The notes: generated by a model from the sequence alone, not told the origin. A stretch of DNA of 64,000 nucleotides from CAZMPJ01 sp964568455 (GCA_964568455.1 CAZMPJ010000008.1:1-64000), one strand, 5' to 3'. Shown: positions 32,363 to 42,180, counted from the first letter of the stretch. A program made the numbers and translations.

Positions 32363-33307
32363 ATGAAAATAATTTTTATGGGCACTCCAGAGCCAGCCGC
32401 TAAGATTTTAAAAACCTTAATTGAATCAAATCATGAAATCGCTTGTGTTATTACTCAGCCGGATCGTCCTAAGGGTCGTGGTAAGAAAATTGTTTTTTCC
32501 GCGGTAAAAGAAATAGCTTTGCAAAATGATTTAGCCATCGAACAACCAGAGAAAGTAAAAAACAATCCTGTTTTAGCGTCGTTAATTAAATCTTTGAGCC
32601 CGGATATTATTGTGGTAGTGGCTTATGGCCAAATTCTGCCCAAAGAAATTATTGAAATTCCAAAATATAAGACAATTAATCTGCATGCGTCCTTACTGCC
32701 AAAGTATCGGGGAGCCGCGCCGGTGCAATGGGCGCTGCTTAACGGAGAAAAAGAAACTGGTATTACGATTATGCGGATAAACGAACAGTTGGATGCCGGA
32801 GATATTATTAATCAAGCAAAGGTTAAGATTGAATTAGATGATAATACAGAAACAATGCTTGCAAAACTTTTTGAAAAAGGGAAAGACTTATTGCTTTTAA
32901 CCTTAAGACAGATAGAAGAAGCTAAAGTACACTATTTAAAACAAGACAACAGTCAAGCGACGCTAGCGCCGTCAATTACCAAAGAGTCGGCCGAGATTGA
33001 TTGGAAAAAATCAGCTCAAGATATCCATAATCGAGTGCGAGCCATGGTTCCCTGGCCCGTGGTGCATACTTTTTGTCAAGAGAAACTACTAAAGATATGG
33101 AAAACAGCGTTAACAAAAGATTGTGAAACAATTCACAAAGTCCCGGGAGAGATTTTAGAAATAGTTAAGCAAAAAGGCTTTGTGATAGCCACTGGAAAAG
33201 GGGCTTTGCTCGTGTTAGAGGTTCAGCTAGAAGGTAAAAAACGCATGTCTGCGCATGATTTTATCGTCGGTAAAAGGTTAATTATCGGCGACAAAATACC
33301 CTCTTGA
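32363..33307 (+). CDS. fmt: Methionyl-tRNA formyltransferase
   Basis: Formylates initiator Met-tRNA. MKIIFMGTPEPAAKIL start, ITQPDRPKGRGKK, LHASLLPKYRGAAPVQWALLNGEKETGITIM (catalytic Asn/His/Asp region) and the C-terminal OB-like domain are all present; length 314 is typical. It is in an operon with def. Its stop lies directly before the nrdR promoter. Confidence 0.95.
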   Translation: MKIIFMGTPEPAAKILKTLIESNHEIACVITQPDRPKGRGKKIVFSAVKEIALQNDLAIEQPEKVKNNPVLASLIKSLSPDIIVVVAYGQILPKEIIEIPKYKTINLHASLLPKYRGAAPVQWALLNGEKETGITIMRINEQLDAGDIINQAKVKIELDDNTETMLAKLFEKGKDLLLLTLRQIEEAKVHYLKQDNSQATLAPSITKESAEIDWKKSAQDIHNRVRAMVPWPVVHTFCQEKLLKIWKTALTKDCETIHKVPGEILEIVKQKGFVIATGKGALLVLEVQLEGKKRMSAHDFIVGKRLIIGDKIPS

Positions 33308-33332
33308 CACCCCAGATATGGTGTGGTAAATT
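33304..33332 (+). promoter_or_regulatory. Promoter of the nrdR-nrdD operon
   Basis: TTGACA at 33304-33309, 17-nt spacer, TAAATT at 33327-33332. It overlaps the first NrdR-like box. Confidence 0.6.
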
Positions 33333-33351
33333 CATACTCACCCTAGATATG
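33308..33351 (+). promoter_or_regulatory. Paired NrdR-like boxes
   Basis: CACCCCAGATATG (33308-33320) and CACCCTAGATATG (33339-33351) agree at 12 of 13 positions and are 31 bp apart, three turns of the helix. NrdR boxes usually occur as such pairs. The first overlaps the -35 box and spacer, so binding of NrdR should repress its own operon. Confidence 0.7.
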
Positions 33352-33360
33352 TAGAAAACT

Positions 33361-33819
33361 ATGAAATGTCCATTTTGTGAAAATATTGAAGATAAGGTGC
33401 TTGAATCCCGCGAAACCGAGGAAGGGAAGGCGGTTAGGCGAAGAAGAGAATGTTCTGCCTGCCGCGGCCGTTTTACCTCTTATGAAAGAGTAGAAGAACG
33501 CCCAACCCTGGTAATTAAACGGGATGGAAGGCGTGAAGGCTTTAACCGCGATAAAATGCAGTCTGGAATTTTGCGCGCCTGTGAAAAAAGACCAGTTTCA
33601 GCTGACAGCATTGACAAGATGGTGGACGAAATTGAAAGAGAGATTCACCGCGAGGTAGGCAGAGAGGTTCCCACCGCCCAAATCGGGGAAATGGTTATGG
33701 ATCGCTTGCAAAAAATCGATAAAATTGCCTATATCCGTTTTGCCTCAGTCTATCGCAAGTTTGAAGATTTATCCGAGTTCTTAAAAGAGATTAAAGAGAT
33801 CTCTATAAATTCAAAATAA
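33361..33819 (+). CDS. nrdR: Transcriptional repressor NrdR
   Basis: Zinc-finger/ATP-cone repressor of ribonucleotide reductase genes. MKCPFCENIEDKVLESRETEEGKAVRRRRECSACRGRFTSYER holds the four zinc-binding cysteines; residues about 50-140 are the ATP-cone (VIKRDGRREGFNRDKM, IRFASVYRKFED). It heads an operon with two nrdD genes, behind paired NrdR-like boxes, so regulation is probably autogenous. Confidence 0.96.
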   Translation: MKCPFCENIEDKVLESRETEEGKAVRRRRECSACRGRFTSYERVEERPTLVIKRDGRREGFNRDKMQSGILRACEKRPVSADSIDKMVDEIEREIHREVGREVPTAQIGEMVMDRLQKIDKIAYIRFASVYRKFEDLSEFLKEIKEISINSK

Positions 33820-33838
33820 AAAAAGGGGGAGAGTTAGT

Positions 33839-35935
33839 ATGAATCCAGAAGTATTACAAAAGCCGCAACAGGATGCCACTGATCTATCATTATTTGTAAG
33901 GACCTCGGGCGAAGATATCGAAGGATTTAACCGGGAAAAAATAGTAGCCGCATTAATCCGGGAAACCGAGATTGATGAAACTGTTGCCAATATTATTGGC
34001 GTAGAGGTTGAAGAACAAGTTAAGCAATTGAAACTTAAAACCATTACTGCTCCACTAATTCGAGAATTAGTTGACGTAAAACTTTTAGAGCATGGCCTGG
34101 AAGATGCTAGACGAAAGCATACTCGGCTTGGTTCTCCTCTATATGATGTAAAGGAAATTATTCTAAATCAAAATAAAGAGAATGCTAATGTGCCTCACGG
34201 GCCAGAAGCTACTAACCTAACTTTGGCCGAAGGGATTAAAAAAGAATTTGCTTTGCTGCATGTATTTACTCAAGATATTTCAGACGCGCATATGAGAGGC
34301 GATATTCACTTACATGATTTAGGTTTTATTGATCGCCCTTATTGCAGTGGTCAATCAGTTGAATATGTAAAGAAATTTGGTCTTGACCTGCCCAATGCGC
34401 TGTCTATTGCTAAACCAGCCAAACACGCGGAAGTATTATTAGCTCAAATGGTAAAATTCTCTGCTGCGCTTCAAGGGGTGTTTGCCGGGGCAATTGGCTG
34501 GGATGCGGTCAACTTATTTTTTGCTCCTTTTTTAGAAGGGCTTTCTGATGAAGAAGTTTACCAAATTGCCCAAATGATGATTTATGAATACAGCCAACAA
34601 GCAGTGGCCAGAGGCGGCCAAGCTATTTTCTCAGACATCAATCTTTACTGGGAAGTTCCAAAGCATTTTGAAAATGTGCCAGCTATGGGGCCAGGAGGAA
34701 AATATACTGGTAAAACCTATGCTGATTACAGCAAAGATGCTCAGCGCTTTGTCTGGGCGTTGTTTGATGTTTATATGAAAGGGGATGGAGCAGGCCGTCC
34801 ATTCTTTTTTCCCAAACCTTTGGTGCACATGACTGAAAAATTCTTTAAAACTCCTGGCCACGAAGAGTTTCTCATGCATATCTCAAAGGTTGCCACGGAA
34901 ATGGGTAATACTTATTTTGTTTTTGACCGGGGAGAAACTGCCAAAATTTCTGAGTGCTGCCGCTTGTCCTTTAAATTGGATGACTCAGATCTTAACGATG
35001 CAAACGAACCTTGGAGAATGCGTTATTCTGCTTTGCAAAACGTTACTATTAACCTGCCGCGTGTTGCCTATAAGGCAGAAGGGTCAGATGAAAAATTATT
35101 TAAACTATTGAGTGAACATTTAGAGCTCTGCGCGCAAGCCCATCTGCAAAAGAAGAAGTTTATTGAAGAGATATTAGCTAAGGGACCCAATGGACCGCTT
35201 TCTATGCTATCTATGAAAAGAGACGGCAACTCTTATCTTAGAATGTGGCGGGTAAGTTACTTAGTCGGTATTTTAGGCTTAAACGAAGTTGTCCAAGCCC
35301 ATATCGGCAAAGAATTGCATCAAGGAAAAGATGCGCTGAAACTAGGCTTGAAAATTATTTCGTTTATGAAGCTCAAATGCGAAGAGCTTTCAAAAAAGCA
35401 CGGGGTGCATTTCGTCTTAGAACAAACTCCGGCAGAATCAACTGCTTATCGTTTTGCCAAGCTTGATTTAGAACATTTTCCAGAACAAGCTGCTAAAGTA
35501 GTAAAAGGACATGATCTAACCGGAGAAATCTATTATACCAATTCAACCTATTTTAATGTTTCAGAAAAAATGAATGCGATTGATAAAGTAAGACAAGAAG
35601 GACTTTTTCATCCTTTGATTGATGCTGGCGCCTTAACCCATGTGTGGCTGGGCGAATCAAAACCAGACCCAGCTTCGATTGCTAATTTTGTAATCAAGAC
35701 CTTTAAACACACAGATAATGCCCAAATTGCATTCTCGCCGGAATTTACCTCATGTAATGATTGCGGCAAAATTACTCGGGGATTGCAAGAAAAATGTCAG
35801 CATTGTTCTTCAGAAAACATTGAAGGCATCACCCGAATTACCGGATATTTTTCTAAGGTCCCAGGCTGGAACAAAGGTAAGATTGGAGAGCTAAGAGACC
35901 GCCACCGCAGCAAAGAGGATTTTAGTAATGGTTAA
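33839..35935 (+). CDS. nrdD: Anaerobic ribonucleoside-triphosphate reductase, copy 1
   Basis: Class III reductase that makes dNTPs without oxygen through a glycyl radical. An N-terminal ATP-cone (residues about 18-105: VRTSGEDIEGFNREKIVAALI) precedes the 10-stranded barrel (HMRGDIHLHDLGFIDRPYCSGQS). ISECCRLSFKL supplies the finger-loop cysteine region. The C-terminal zinc site is CNDC/CQHC, and the radical motif TRITGYFSKVPGWNKGK is near the end. AGGGGGAG precedes the ATG. The next gene is a close paralog that overlaps it by 8 nt. No nrdG activase gene is in the window. Confidence 0.95.
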   Translation: MNPEVLQKPQQDATDLSLFVRTSGEDIEGFNREKIVAALIRETEIDETVANIIGVEVEEQVKQLKLKTITAPLIRELVDVKLLEHGLEDARRKHTRLGSPLYDVKEIILNQNKENANVPHGPEATNLTLAEGIKKEFALLHVFTQDISDAHMRGDIHLHDLGFIDRPYCSGQSVEYVKKFGLDLPNALSIAKPAKHAEVLLAQMVKFSAALQGVFAGAIGWDAVNLFFAPFLEGLSDEEVYQIAQMMIYEYSQQAVARGGQAIFSDINLYWEVPKHFENVPAMGPGGKYTGKTYADYSKDAQRFVWALFDVYMKGDGAGRPFFFPKPLVHMTEKFFKTPGHEEFLMHISKVATEMGNTYFVFDRGETAKISECCRLSFKLDDSDLNDANEPWRMRYSALQNVTINLPRVAYKAEGSDEKLFKLLSEHLELCAQAHLQKKKFIEEILAKGPNGPLSMLSMKRDGNSYLRMWRVSYLVGILGLNEVVQAHIGKELHQGKDALKLGLKIISFMKLKCEELSKKHGVHFVLEQTPAESTAYRFAKLDLEHFPEQAAKVVKGHDLTGEIYYTNSTYFNVSEKMNAIDKVRQEGLFHPLIDAGALTHVWLGESKPDPASIANFVIKTFKHTDNAQIAFSPEFTSCNDCGKITRGLQEKCQHCSSENIEGITRITGYFSKVPGWNKGKIGELRDRHRSKEDFSNG

Positions 35936-38030
35936 TGAAACATTATTAAAAGATAAAATTAGCCAATTAACCGTTGAAGAAGAGTCAACTGATCTTTCAG
36001 TTTTTGTCCGCACTTCGACCGATGATATTGTGGCTTGGAGCAGGGATAAGATCATATCTGCCTTGATCAAAGAAACTGGTTTAAACCATGAAATTGCCTC
36101 TATCATTGCGATTGAAGTGGAAAAACAAATTAAAGCCATGTCAATTGAAACGATTACCGCTCCACTGGTCCGAGAGCTGGTAGACGTAAAACTTTTAGAA
36201 TATGGCTTAGAAGATGCGCGGCGCAAGCATACCCGACTAGGGGTGCCGGTTTATGACGTAAAAAAGATTATTTTCCATAAAAACAAAGAAAATGCCAATT
36301 CCCCACACTCTCCTGAAGCTACCAACTTAACTTTAGCGGAAAACATTAAAAAAGAATTCGCCTTACTCGATGTTTTTTCGCTGCCAGTGGCAGACGCACA
36401 CATGCGCGGAGAAATCCATTTGCATGACTTAGGCTTTGTTGATCGACCTTACTGCAGCGGACAATCAATTGAATACCTTAAAAAATTTGGTCTTGATTTG
36501 CCGGATTCAAAAGGAACAGCTAAGCCAGCCCAGGATGTAGAAGAGCTGATTTCTCATATCGTTAAATTTTCCACGGCCTTGCATGGCCATTTTGCCGGAG
36601 CGATTGGTTGGGACGCGGTTAATCTATTTATTGCTCCTTATCTGGAAGGTTATGGCTATGGTCACATTAAAAGGTTTGCCCGCCACTTAATTGAAGAATT
36701 TGCCAGTGTTGCGGTTAGCCGCGGCGGCCAAGGCTTGTTTTCAGACTTAAATATCTATTGGGAAGTTCCAAAACACTTTGAAAGTGTGCCTGCCATTGGT
36801 CGTGGTGGCATGTATACTGGTAAAGTTTACGCGGATTATTTAAAAGAAGCCCAGACTTTTGCTACCGCCATGTTTGAAGTTTATAAAGAAGGGGATGGCG
36901 CAGGCCGTCCGTTCTTTTTTCCAAAACCATTAGTACACATGACCGAAAAATTCTTTAATACTCCTGGCCACGAAGGATTTTTAAATTTAATCTCTGATGT
37001 TGCCGCAGAAATGGGCAATACTTATTTTGTTTTTGACCGGGGAGAAACTGCTAAGATTTCAGAGTGTTGCAGGCTTTCTTTTAAATTAGATTATTCTGAT
37101 TTGCAAGACGCTAAAGAGCCTTGGAGGATGCGCTATTCTGCCATCCAAAATGTAACCGTTAATTTGCCGCGCATGGCTTATTTAGCTGAAAAAGATGACC
37201 AAAAACTTTTTAAGGCAATTGAAAAAGCGCTAGAAAAAGCAATTTTGGCTCATCGCGAAAAAAGAAAGTTTATAGAAGCACTTTTGGCCGAAGGAAACGA
37301 AGGGCCTCTGTCTCTTTTGGCAACCAATCGGGACGGTGAAAGTTATCTTAGACTGCGCCGGGTAACCCATTTAGTGGGAATTTTAGGATTAAACGAACTA
37401 GTGCAATATCATATCGGAAAAGAGTTGCACGAAGACTCTCAAGCGCTGCGTTTCGGTTTAAAAGTGATTTCATTTATGAAACTAAAGTGCGAAGAGCTTT
37501 CTGAAAAACATGATTTACATTTTGTTTTAGAGCAAACCCCGGCTGAATCTACTGCTTACCGTTTTGCGAAATTGGATATGGAACATTTTACAGAGCAGGC
37601 CAGCAAAGTGGTTAAAGGAAACCGGGATGGCGGTGAGCTTTATTATACTAACTCAACCTATTTTAATGTTTCAGAAAAAATGAATGCGATTGATAGAGTA
37701 AGGCAAGAAGGGCTTTTTCATCCTTTGATTGATGCGGGCGCCTTAACCCATGTGTGGATGGGAGAGTCAAAGCCTAATGCCGAATCGATTGCTAACTTTG
37801 TAATTAAGACTTTTAAGAACACGGAGAATGTCCAGATTGCTTTTTCCCCGGAATTTACCGCTTGCTATGATTGCGGAAAAACCGCTCGAGGCCTTAAAGA
37901 AAGATGTCCTAGCTGCACGTCAGAGAATATTGAGGGCATTACCCGAATTACCGGGTATTTTTCTAAAGTCCCAGGTTGGAACAAAGGTAAAATTGCCGAA
38001 TTAAGAGATCGCCATCGAGTAAAAATTTAA
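35928..38030 (+). CDS. nrdD: Anaerobic ribonucleoside-triphosphate reductase, copy 2
   Basis: Full-length paralog of the preceding gene; long identical stretches (for example GDGAGRPFFFPKPLVHMTEKFF, EKMNAIDRVRQEGLFHPLIDAGALTHVW with minor changes). ATP-cone, PYCSGQS, ISECCRLSFKL, zinc cysteines CYDC/CPSC and the radical motif TRITGYF are all kept, so nothing marks either copy as inactive. The copies differ most in the N-terminal 25 residues and around residues 185-260. It overlaps copy 1 by 8 nt and is followed by a redoxin. Confidence 0.95.
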   Translation: MVNETLLKDKISQLTVEEESTDLSVFVRTSTDDIVAWSRDKIISALIKETGLNHEIASIIAIEVEKQIKAMSIETITAPLVRELVDVKLLEYGLEDARRKHTRLGVPVYDVKKIIFHKNKENANSPHSPEATNLTLAENIKKEFALLDVFSLPVADAHMRGEIHLHDLGFVDRPYCSGQSIEYLKKFGLDLPDSKGTAKPAQDVEELISHIVKFSTALHGHFAGAIGWDAVNLFIAPYLEGYGYGHIKRFARHLIEEFASVAVSRGGQGLFSDLNIYWEVPKHFESVPAIGRGGMYTGKVYADYLKEAQTFATAMFEVYKEGDGAGRPFFFPKPLVHMTEKFFNTPGHEGFLNLISDVAAEMGNTYFVFDRGETAKISECCRLSFKLDYSDLQDAKEPWRMRYSAIQNVTVNLPRMAYLAEKDDQKLFKAIEKALEKAILAHREKRKFIEALLAEGNEGPLSLLATNRDGESYLRLRRVTHLVGILGLNELVQYHIGKELHEDSQALRFGLKVISFMKLKCEELSEKHDLHFVLEQTPAESTAYRFAKLDMEHFTEQASKVVKGNRDGGELYYTNSTYFNVSEKMNAIDRVRQEGLFHPLIDAGALTHVWMGESKPNAESIANFVIKTFKNTENVQIAFSPEFTACYDCGKTARGLKERCPSCTSENIEGITRITGYFSKVPGWNKGKIAELRDRHRVKI

Positions 38031-38045
38031 AAGGAGGATCCTAAG

Positions 38046-38336
38046 ATGGAAGTAAAAGTATTTGGAAAACCAGGCTGCGAGTATTGCAAAACTACGGTAA
38101 AAAAGTTTGAGACCTTTTTAAAAAGATGGGATATTAAAGCAGAAGAAGTTAGTTTAACTTTTTTTGATATGGAAGAAGTGGATGGGTTGGCCGAGGGGGC
38201 TTTTTACGGCGTCACCAAAATTCCTTCAACTATTATAGAAGAAGAAGGGGCTGTTCTTAATATGTGGCATGGCAAAGTTCCTCTTTCTGAAGAATTTAAA
38301 GGGCATTTTACTAAGTTTTCTTTGCAAAAGAACTAA
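38046..38336 (+). CDS. Glutaredoxin/NrdH-like redoxin
   Basis: A 96-residue thioredoxin-fold protein with CEYC active site at residues about 11-14 (KPGCEYCKTTVKKFE) and the cis-proline region TKIPSTIIEEEG. Directly after two nrdD genes, it is the likely electron donor; some class III reductases use thioredoxin-type reductants instead of formate. A strong AAGGAGGAT site lies 8 nt before the ATG. It overlaps the convergent gene by 4 nt. Confidence 0.85.
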   Translation: MEVKVFGKPGCEYCKTTVKKFETFLKRWDIKAEEVSLTFFDMEEVDGLAEGAFYGVTKIPSTIIEEEGAVLNMWHGKVPLSEEFKGHFTKFSLQKN

Positions 38337-39802
38337 TTTTTAGGCATAACCAGGATAGCGTTACTAATATGGCGGCTGCCCCCAGTTACGGTTTTGCCAT
38401 TGATAACCATAGTGGTTGAGCTTCCACCATCAAGATTCATAGCATTATAAGCGCCTAAGTTTTTCATGAGTTCAGCCAGCTCTTCTAATGTTACTCCTAT
38501 AACTGGGTAGGCTTGTCTTCTTCTATATTTTGGATTTTTAACTGTTACCAGCAAAAGTTTTTTGTCTTTGGTGATGCCAATGGCGGTGCGGGCGGCTCTT
38601 CTCTTAGCCACGTCAGCTTGAAATTTTTCTTCATGCTTTGAAATATAGATATAACCGTTTTTTATTAAGCGCGGCCCCCCGGAGATTAACTGAGCGATAT
38701 TTTTTGGGGAGGTAGAATAAGGGATAACGTTTAATTGCAGCTGCGCGCCATCCCATTTTTTTACTTGTTCAGTTAAAACTTCAACCGCTGGCCCGGTCAA
38801 AGAAACCACATAGCCATCTTTTGGAATACGGCTGTTAGAGAGATTGATTTCTTCTACTCTTCTTTTTGCAACTACTAACTCAATTCCTCGGGTATTGGTG
38901 CCAGTGATCTCTCCCCACCAAGGGGTGTAAAGAATAGTATCGTTGGCCCGCCGGATCTGGTTAATCCCACTGATTTTATAGCGCGGGCCATTTTGTATTT
39001 TTAAATAAGCCCGCAAAAAAACATTATCAATGTAAGGGTTGTTATCCGTGTCCAAGAAGAAAGCGGTGCGGTCATGGATGGGGTAGGAAACAATTTCACC
39101 ATCAATGATTAGAGCGCCCAGCGGCCTGCCGGTGTAAGCAAAAAAGGTTCCGTTAACTGCAGCCAGAGCCTTGTGTCTTTTTGCCATATCGCTGACGCTT
39201 TCAAGGTAAAAGTGACCTTGGCTAGGATCTTTTTTGCGCCAAGGGGTTAAAAAATCAACAATTGAGCCAATTATATTTGCTTGTCCTTTGCCTGCCAGAG
39301 CGGGTTCAATTTTCACCTTTTTTAAATCTATTTTTAAGATGCTGGCTTCAATTCTGCCCTTAGGAAGCCCTTTTTTAAGTTGTAAATGTTCAACTCCGCG
39401 AGCCAATAGGCCGGAAGAGGTTATATTTAAAAATTCACGATCAAAATCAACTACCAGGCGGGGAGGATCGTTTAAATAAAAAACATTGTATTTTACCTGT
39501 TCGCTCAAAGGAATGGTGATTTTTAAGCTGCCATCATCTTGCTTTTCAACAGACAAATATTTAACCACCATATCATTAATGTCAAAATAATTGCCAATAT
39601 CAGGACCAGCCTCAATTCCGCGCAGAAAAATGGCAATCTCTTCTTTGGATTCAATGGTGTCGTAAGTAAAGCTTCCGTCAAAATCAAAAACTATCCTGAT
39701 TTTATCTGGGTAATGGCTAAAGCGAATGCGATATAGTATTGAGGCCTGAGCGCAACCAATTAGAATAATTAATAATAAAAGTGTTACAAAATATTTTTTC
39801 AT
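38333..39802 (-). CDS. Exported phosphodiester glycosidase-family (NAGPA-like) protein
   Basis: A 489-residue protein with an N-terminal export signal, probably a lipoprotein (IILIGCA). Residues about 25-105 resemble an AMIN-type domain (IRFSHYPDKIRIVFDFDGSFTYDTI). The C-terminal half is the NAGPA/DUF2233 domain: LAAVNGTFFAYTGRPLGALI, ISGGPRLIKNG, RRAARTAIGITKDKKLLLVTV and the signature NAMNLDGGSSTTMVINGK. Homologues cleave phosphodiester-linked sugars of teichoic acid or peptidoglycan, which suggests envelope turnover. One nt separates it from the symporter gene. Confidence 0.87.
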   Translation of the reverse strand: MKKYFVTLLLLIILIGCAQASILYRIRFSHYPDKIRIVFDFDGSFTYDTIESKEEIAIFLRGIEAGPDIGNYFDINDMVVKYLSVEKQDDGSLKITIPLSEQVKYNVFYLNDPPRLVVDFDREFLNITSSGLLARGVEHLQLKKGLPKGRIEASILKIDLKKVKIEPALAGKGQANIIGSIVDFLTPWRKKDPSQGHFYLESVSDMAKRHKALAAVNGTFFAYTGRPLGALIIDGEIVSYPIHDRTAFFLDTDNNPYIDNVFLRAYLKIQNGPRYKISGINQIRRANDTILYTPWWGEITGTNTRGIELVVAKRRVEEINLSNSRIPKDGYVVSLTGPAVEVLTEQVKKWDGAQLQLNVIPYSTSPKNIAQLISGGPRLIKNGYIYISKHEEKFQADVAKRRAARTAIGITKDKKLLLVTVKNPKYRRRQAYPVIGVTLEELAELMKNLGAYNAMNLDGGSSTTMVINGKTVTGGSRHISNAILVMPKN

Positions 39803-41335
39803 TTAAGTGAGCAACTTATCTTCTTGAGTAAAATGGTCATATTCTAATTTCTTTTGATCCCACTTAGGCAGACTTAAGCCAAGACCAATTAACAGTGTGG
39901 CAGAGAGCCATATTCCTCCTAGTAAAATCAAAGCTAAAACATCGTAACCGCCATAAGGTTTATTGAATTCGTTAATAAAGTTTGAAACTAAAATGATAGT
40001 TAAAATACCCGGAGTAACAATCTTTATGGCAAAATCCCATAAACGATTTACACCCCAGTCTGACACAGCATTGATATGGGTTCTAAGTACACGTGCCTTT
40101 AATACCCAACCCACAACCAGACATTCTAAGATTCCAGCAATTACTAATCCATATTGATTAATATAATGGTCAACAATGTCCAGCCAATAAAGTCCGGCGC
40201 CAGAAGCAAAGATTAAACTGCCTAAGAAGCCGGTTAAGCACAGTAGCGAAACAACTCGCTGACGGCTAAAATCAAACTTGTCAGTAATTGCCCGGCTAAA
40301 AGCTTCAATTAAAGAAATGCCGGAAGAAATCCCGGCAATAACTAGAGCGCCAAAAAAGATTACGCCAAAAGCTTCACGAAAAAATGGGAGCAAGGAGATT
40401 GCTTGGGGATAGGCGACAAAAGCCAGGCTGGGTCCAGATTTTATTACTTGATTAATGGGGAGCCCACTTTTTATAGCCATATAACCTAAGACGCTAAAAA
40501 CAGCAAAGCCGGTAATAAAAGAGTAAGCGCAATTTAAAACACTGGTAATAAGAGCGTTTTTGACAATGTCAGTTCTTTTGGGTAAATAGCTGGCATAGGC
40601 GATCATAACGCCAAAGGACAGAGTTAAAGTAAAAAATATCTGGCCAAAAGCTGCCATCCAAACTTGCCAGTTGGCAATTTTGCTGAAATCCGGTTTTAAA
40701 TACCATTTAATACCTTCCATTGCTCCTGGAAGGGTAAGTCCCCAGCCAACTAAAATTAGAGTCATAACAAAAAGTAAAGGCATAAAAATTAAACAAGCTT
40801 TTTCAATGCCTCGGTTAACTTCGCGAAAGCAAATAAACCAGGTAGTCAGCCAAACAAAAGCTAAAGACAGTAAAAGATGAATAGGAAGACCGTTAAGCTG
40901 AAATACCCCAGAGGATAAATGTAAGAAATCTTTTAAAAAGAAGGCTTGGGCGTCTGCGCCCCAGGCCAGATTAAAACTGTAAAAAATATAATTTACACAC
41001 CAGCCAATAACTACTGAATAAAAGAGCATAATGCCAAAAGTGGCAAAGGTAGGCATCCACCAGCCCAGCCATTCAAATTTGCGGCTGATTTTAGCAAAAG
41101 CCAGAGATGATGCGCCATGTTTTTTATGGCCCAGACCGAATTCTAAGATCATCAGCGGGATGCCAGCTACTAGTAAAGCTACAAAATAGGGGATTAAGAA
41201 TGCGCCGCCGCCGTTTTCATAGGTTATATAAGAAAAACGCCAGATGTTTCCCAGGCCAATAGCAGAGCCGACTGCGGCAAAGATAAATCCAAGCTGGGAA
41301 CCCCAAGTGATGCGCGGTTTTTTGTGCTCAGTCAT
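39803..41335 (-). CDS. Neurotransmitter:sodium symporter family transporter
   Basis: A 510-residue protein with about 12 membrane segments. WGSQLGFIFAAVGSAIGLGNIWRFSYITYENGGGAFLIPYF is the classic first-helix sodium-binding signature of LeuT-type transporters. The second half keeps the SGISLIEAF segment of helix 8. Bacterial members import amino acids with sodium. The substrate is not evident. It begins 4 nt inside the end of ispH, so it is coupled to it. Confidence 0.92.
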   Translation of the reverse strand: MTEHKKPRITWGSQLGFIFAAVGSAIGLGNIWRFSYITYENGGGAFLIPYFVALLVAGIPLMILEFGLGHKKHGASSLAFAKISRKFEWLGWWMPTFATFGIMLFYSVVIGWCVNYIFYSFNLAWGADAQAFFLKDFLHLSSGVFQLNGLPIHLLLSLAFVWLTTWFICFREVNRGIEKACLIFMPLLFVMTLILVGWGLTLPGAMEGIKWYLKPDFSKIANWQVWMAAFGQIFFTLTLSFGVMIAYASYLPKRTDIVKNALITSVLNCAYSFITGFAVFSVLGYMAIKSGLPINQVIKSGPSLAFVAYPQAISLLPFFREAFGVIFFGALVIAGISSGISLIEAFSRAITDKFDFSRQRVVSLLCLTGFLGSLIFASGAGLYWLDIVDHYINQYGLVIAGILECLVVGWVLKARVLRTHINAVSDWGVNRLWDFAIKIVTPGILTIILVSNFINEFNKPYGGYDVLALILLGGIWLSATLLIGLGLSLPKWDQKKLEYDHFTQEDKLLT

Positions 41336-42162
41336 GGCGAAATTTTAGCATATACGTTATTAATAATCCATTCAGGGGTCGAAGCTCCTGCGGTTATACC
41401 AACTTTTTGTTTATTCTTTAGCCAATCTGTATTTAGCTCTTCTACGGTTTGGATTTGATGGGTTTCTGTGCCGGTTTTTTGGCACAGCTCGGTTAATCTT
41501 TTAGTATTAGCGCTCATCTTATCGCCAATGACTAAAATTAAATCCACTTTTTTAGCTAGTTCCACTGCTGAGGTTTGTCGTTTTGTGGTTGCCCCGCAAA
41601 TAGTGTTTTCTGCTTTAACATCTTTGGCCAATCTTTTAATTTCAGCCACAATCTTTTCAAAGTTTTCTTCGGTTTGGGTAGTTTGAGCCAAGATTCCAAC
41701 TTTTGCTTTGATATCTTTGATATCTTCAATATTCTCGATAACCTTAGCCATGCCTCCGCTCCAGCCAACCAACCCAATCACTTCTTTGTGGCCGCGATCC
41801 CCAACAATTATTACCATTCGCCCTTCGTCGCTAAACTGCTTAGCAATTCGCTGAGCTTTTTTTACCCAAGGGCAGGTGGTATCAATTATCTTTAGATTTA
41901 ATTCCTTAGCTTTTTTGTAAACTTCAGGACCAACTCCATGAGCAGAGATAATTAAAATTCCTTTGGCATCTTTGGGAATTTCAGATAGGTCTTTGACGGT
42001 TATTACCCCGAGCTTTTTGAATTTTCCAACTACTTGGGTATTATGCACCAAGTTCCCAAGCATATAGACTGAATTACCTTTTTGTGATTCTTCCAGCGCA
42101 ATCTTATAAGCCCGGCTAACCCCTTCGCAAAACCCCGTATGTTGGGCGATTAAGATATCCAT
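41332..42162 (-). CDS. ispH: 4-hydroxy-3-methylbut-2-enyl diphosphate reductase
   Basis: Last step of the MEP isoprenoid pathway, a 4Fe-4S enzyme. Cluster cysteines are in HTGFCEGVSRAY, DTTCPWVKKAQ and NTICGATTKRQ; ISAHGVG, GDRGHKEVIGLVGW and ITAGASTPEWII complete the family pattern. TATAAT at 42169-42174 on the minus strand is 6 nt from the ATG (leaderless). Confidence 0.95.
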   Translation of the reverse strand: MDILIAQHTGFCEGVSRAYKIALEESQKGNSVYMLGNLVHNTQVVGKFKKLGVITVKDLSEIPKDAKGILIISAHGVGPEVYKKAKELNLKIIDTTCPWVKKAQRIAKQFSDEGRMVIIVGDRGHKEVIGLVGWSGGMAKVIENIEDIKDIKAKVGILAQTTQTEENFEKIVAEIKRLAKDVKAENTICGATTKRQTSAVELAKKVDLILVIGDKMSANTKRLTELCQKTGTETHQIQTVEELNTDWLKNKQKVGITAGASTPEWIINNVYAKISP

Positions 42163-42168
42163 AAAGGC

Positions 42169-42174
42169 ATTATA
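42169..42174 (-). promoter_or_regulatory. -10 box of ispH, leaderless
   Basis: Minus-strand TATAAT 6 nt before the ATG at 42162. Confidence 0.5.
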
Positions 42175-42180
42175 AATGAA

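Noticed and set aside
34584..35466. Alternate-frame open readings within nrdD
   Set aside because: Shadows of a well-supported conserved gene with no start signals of their own.
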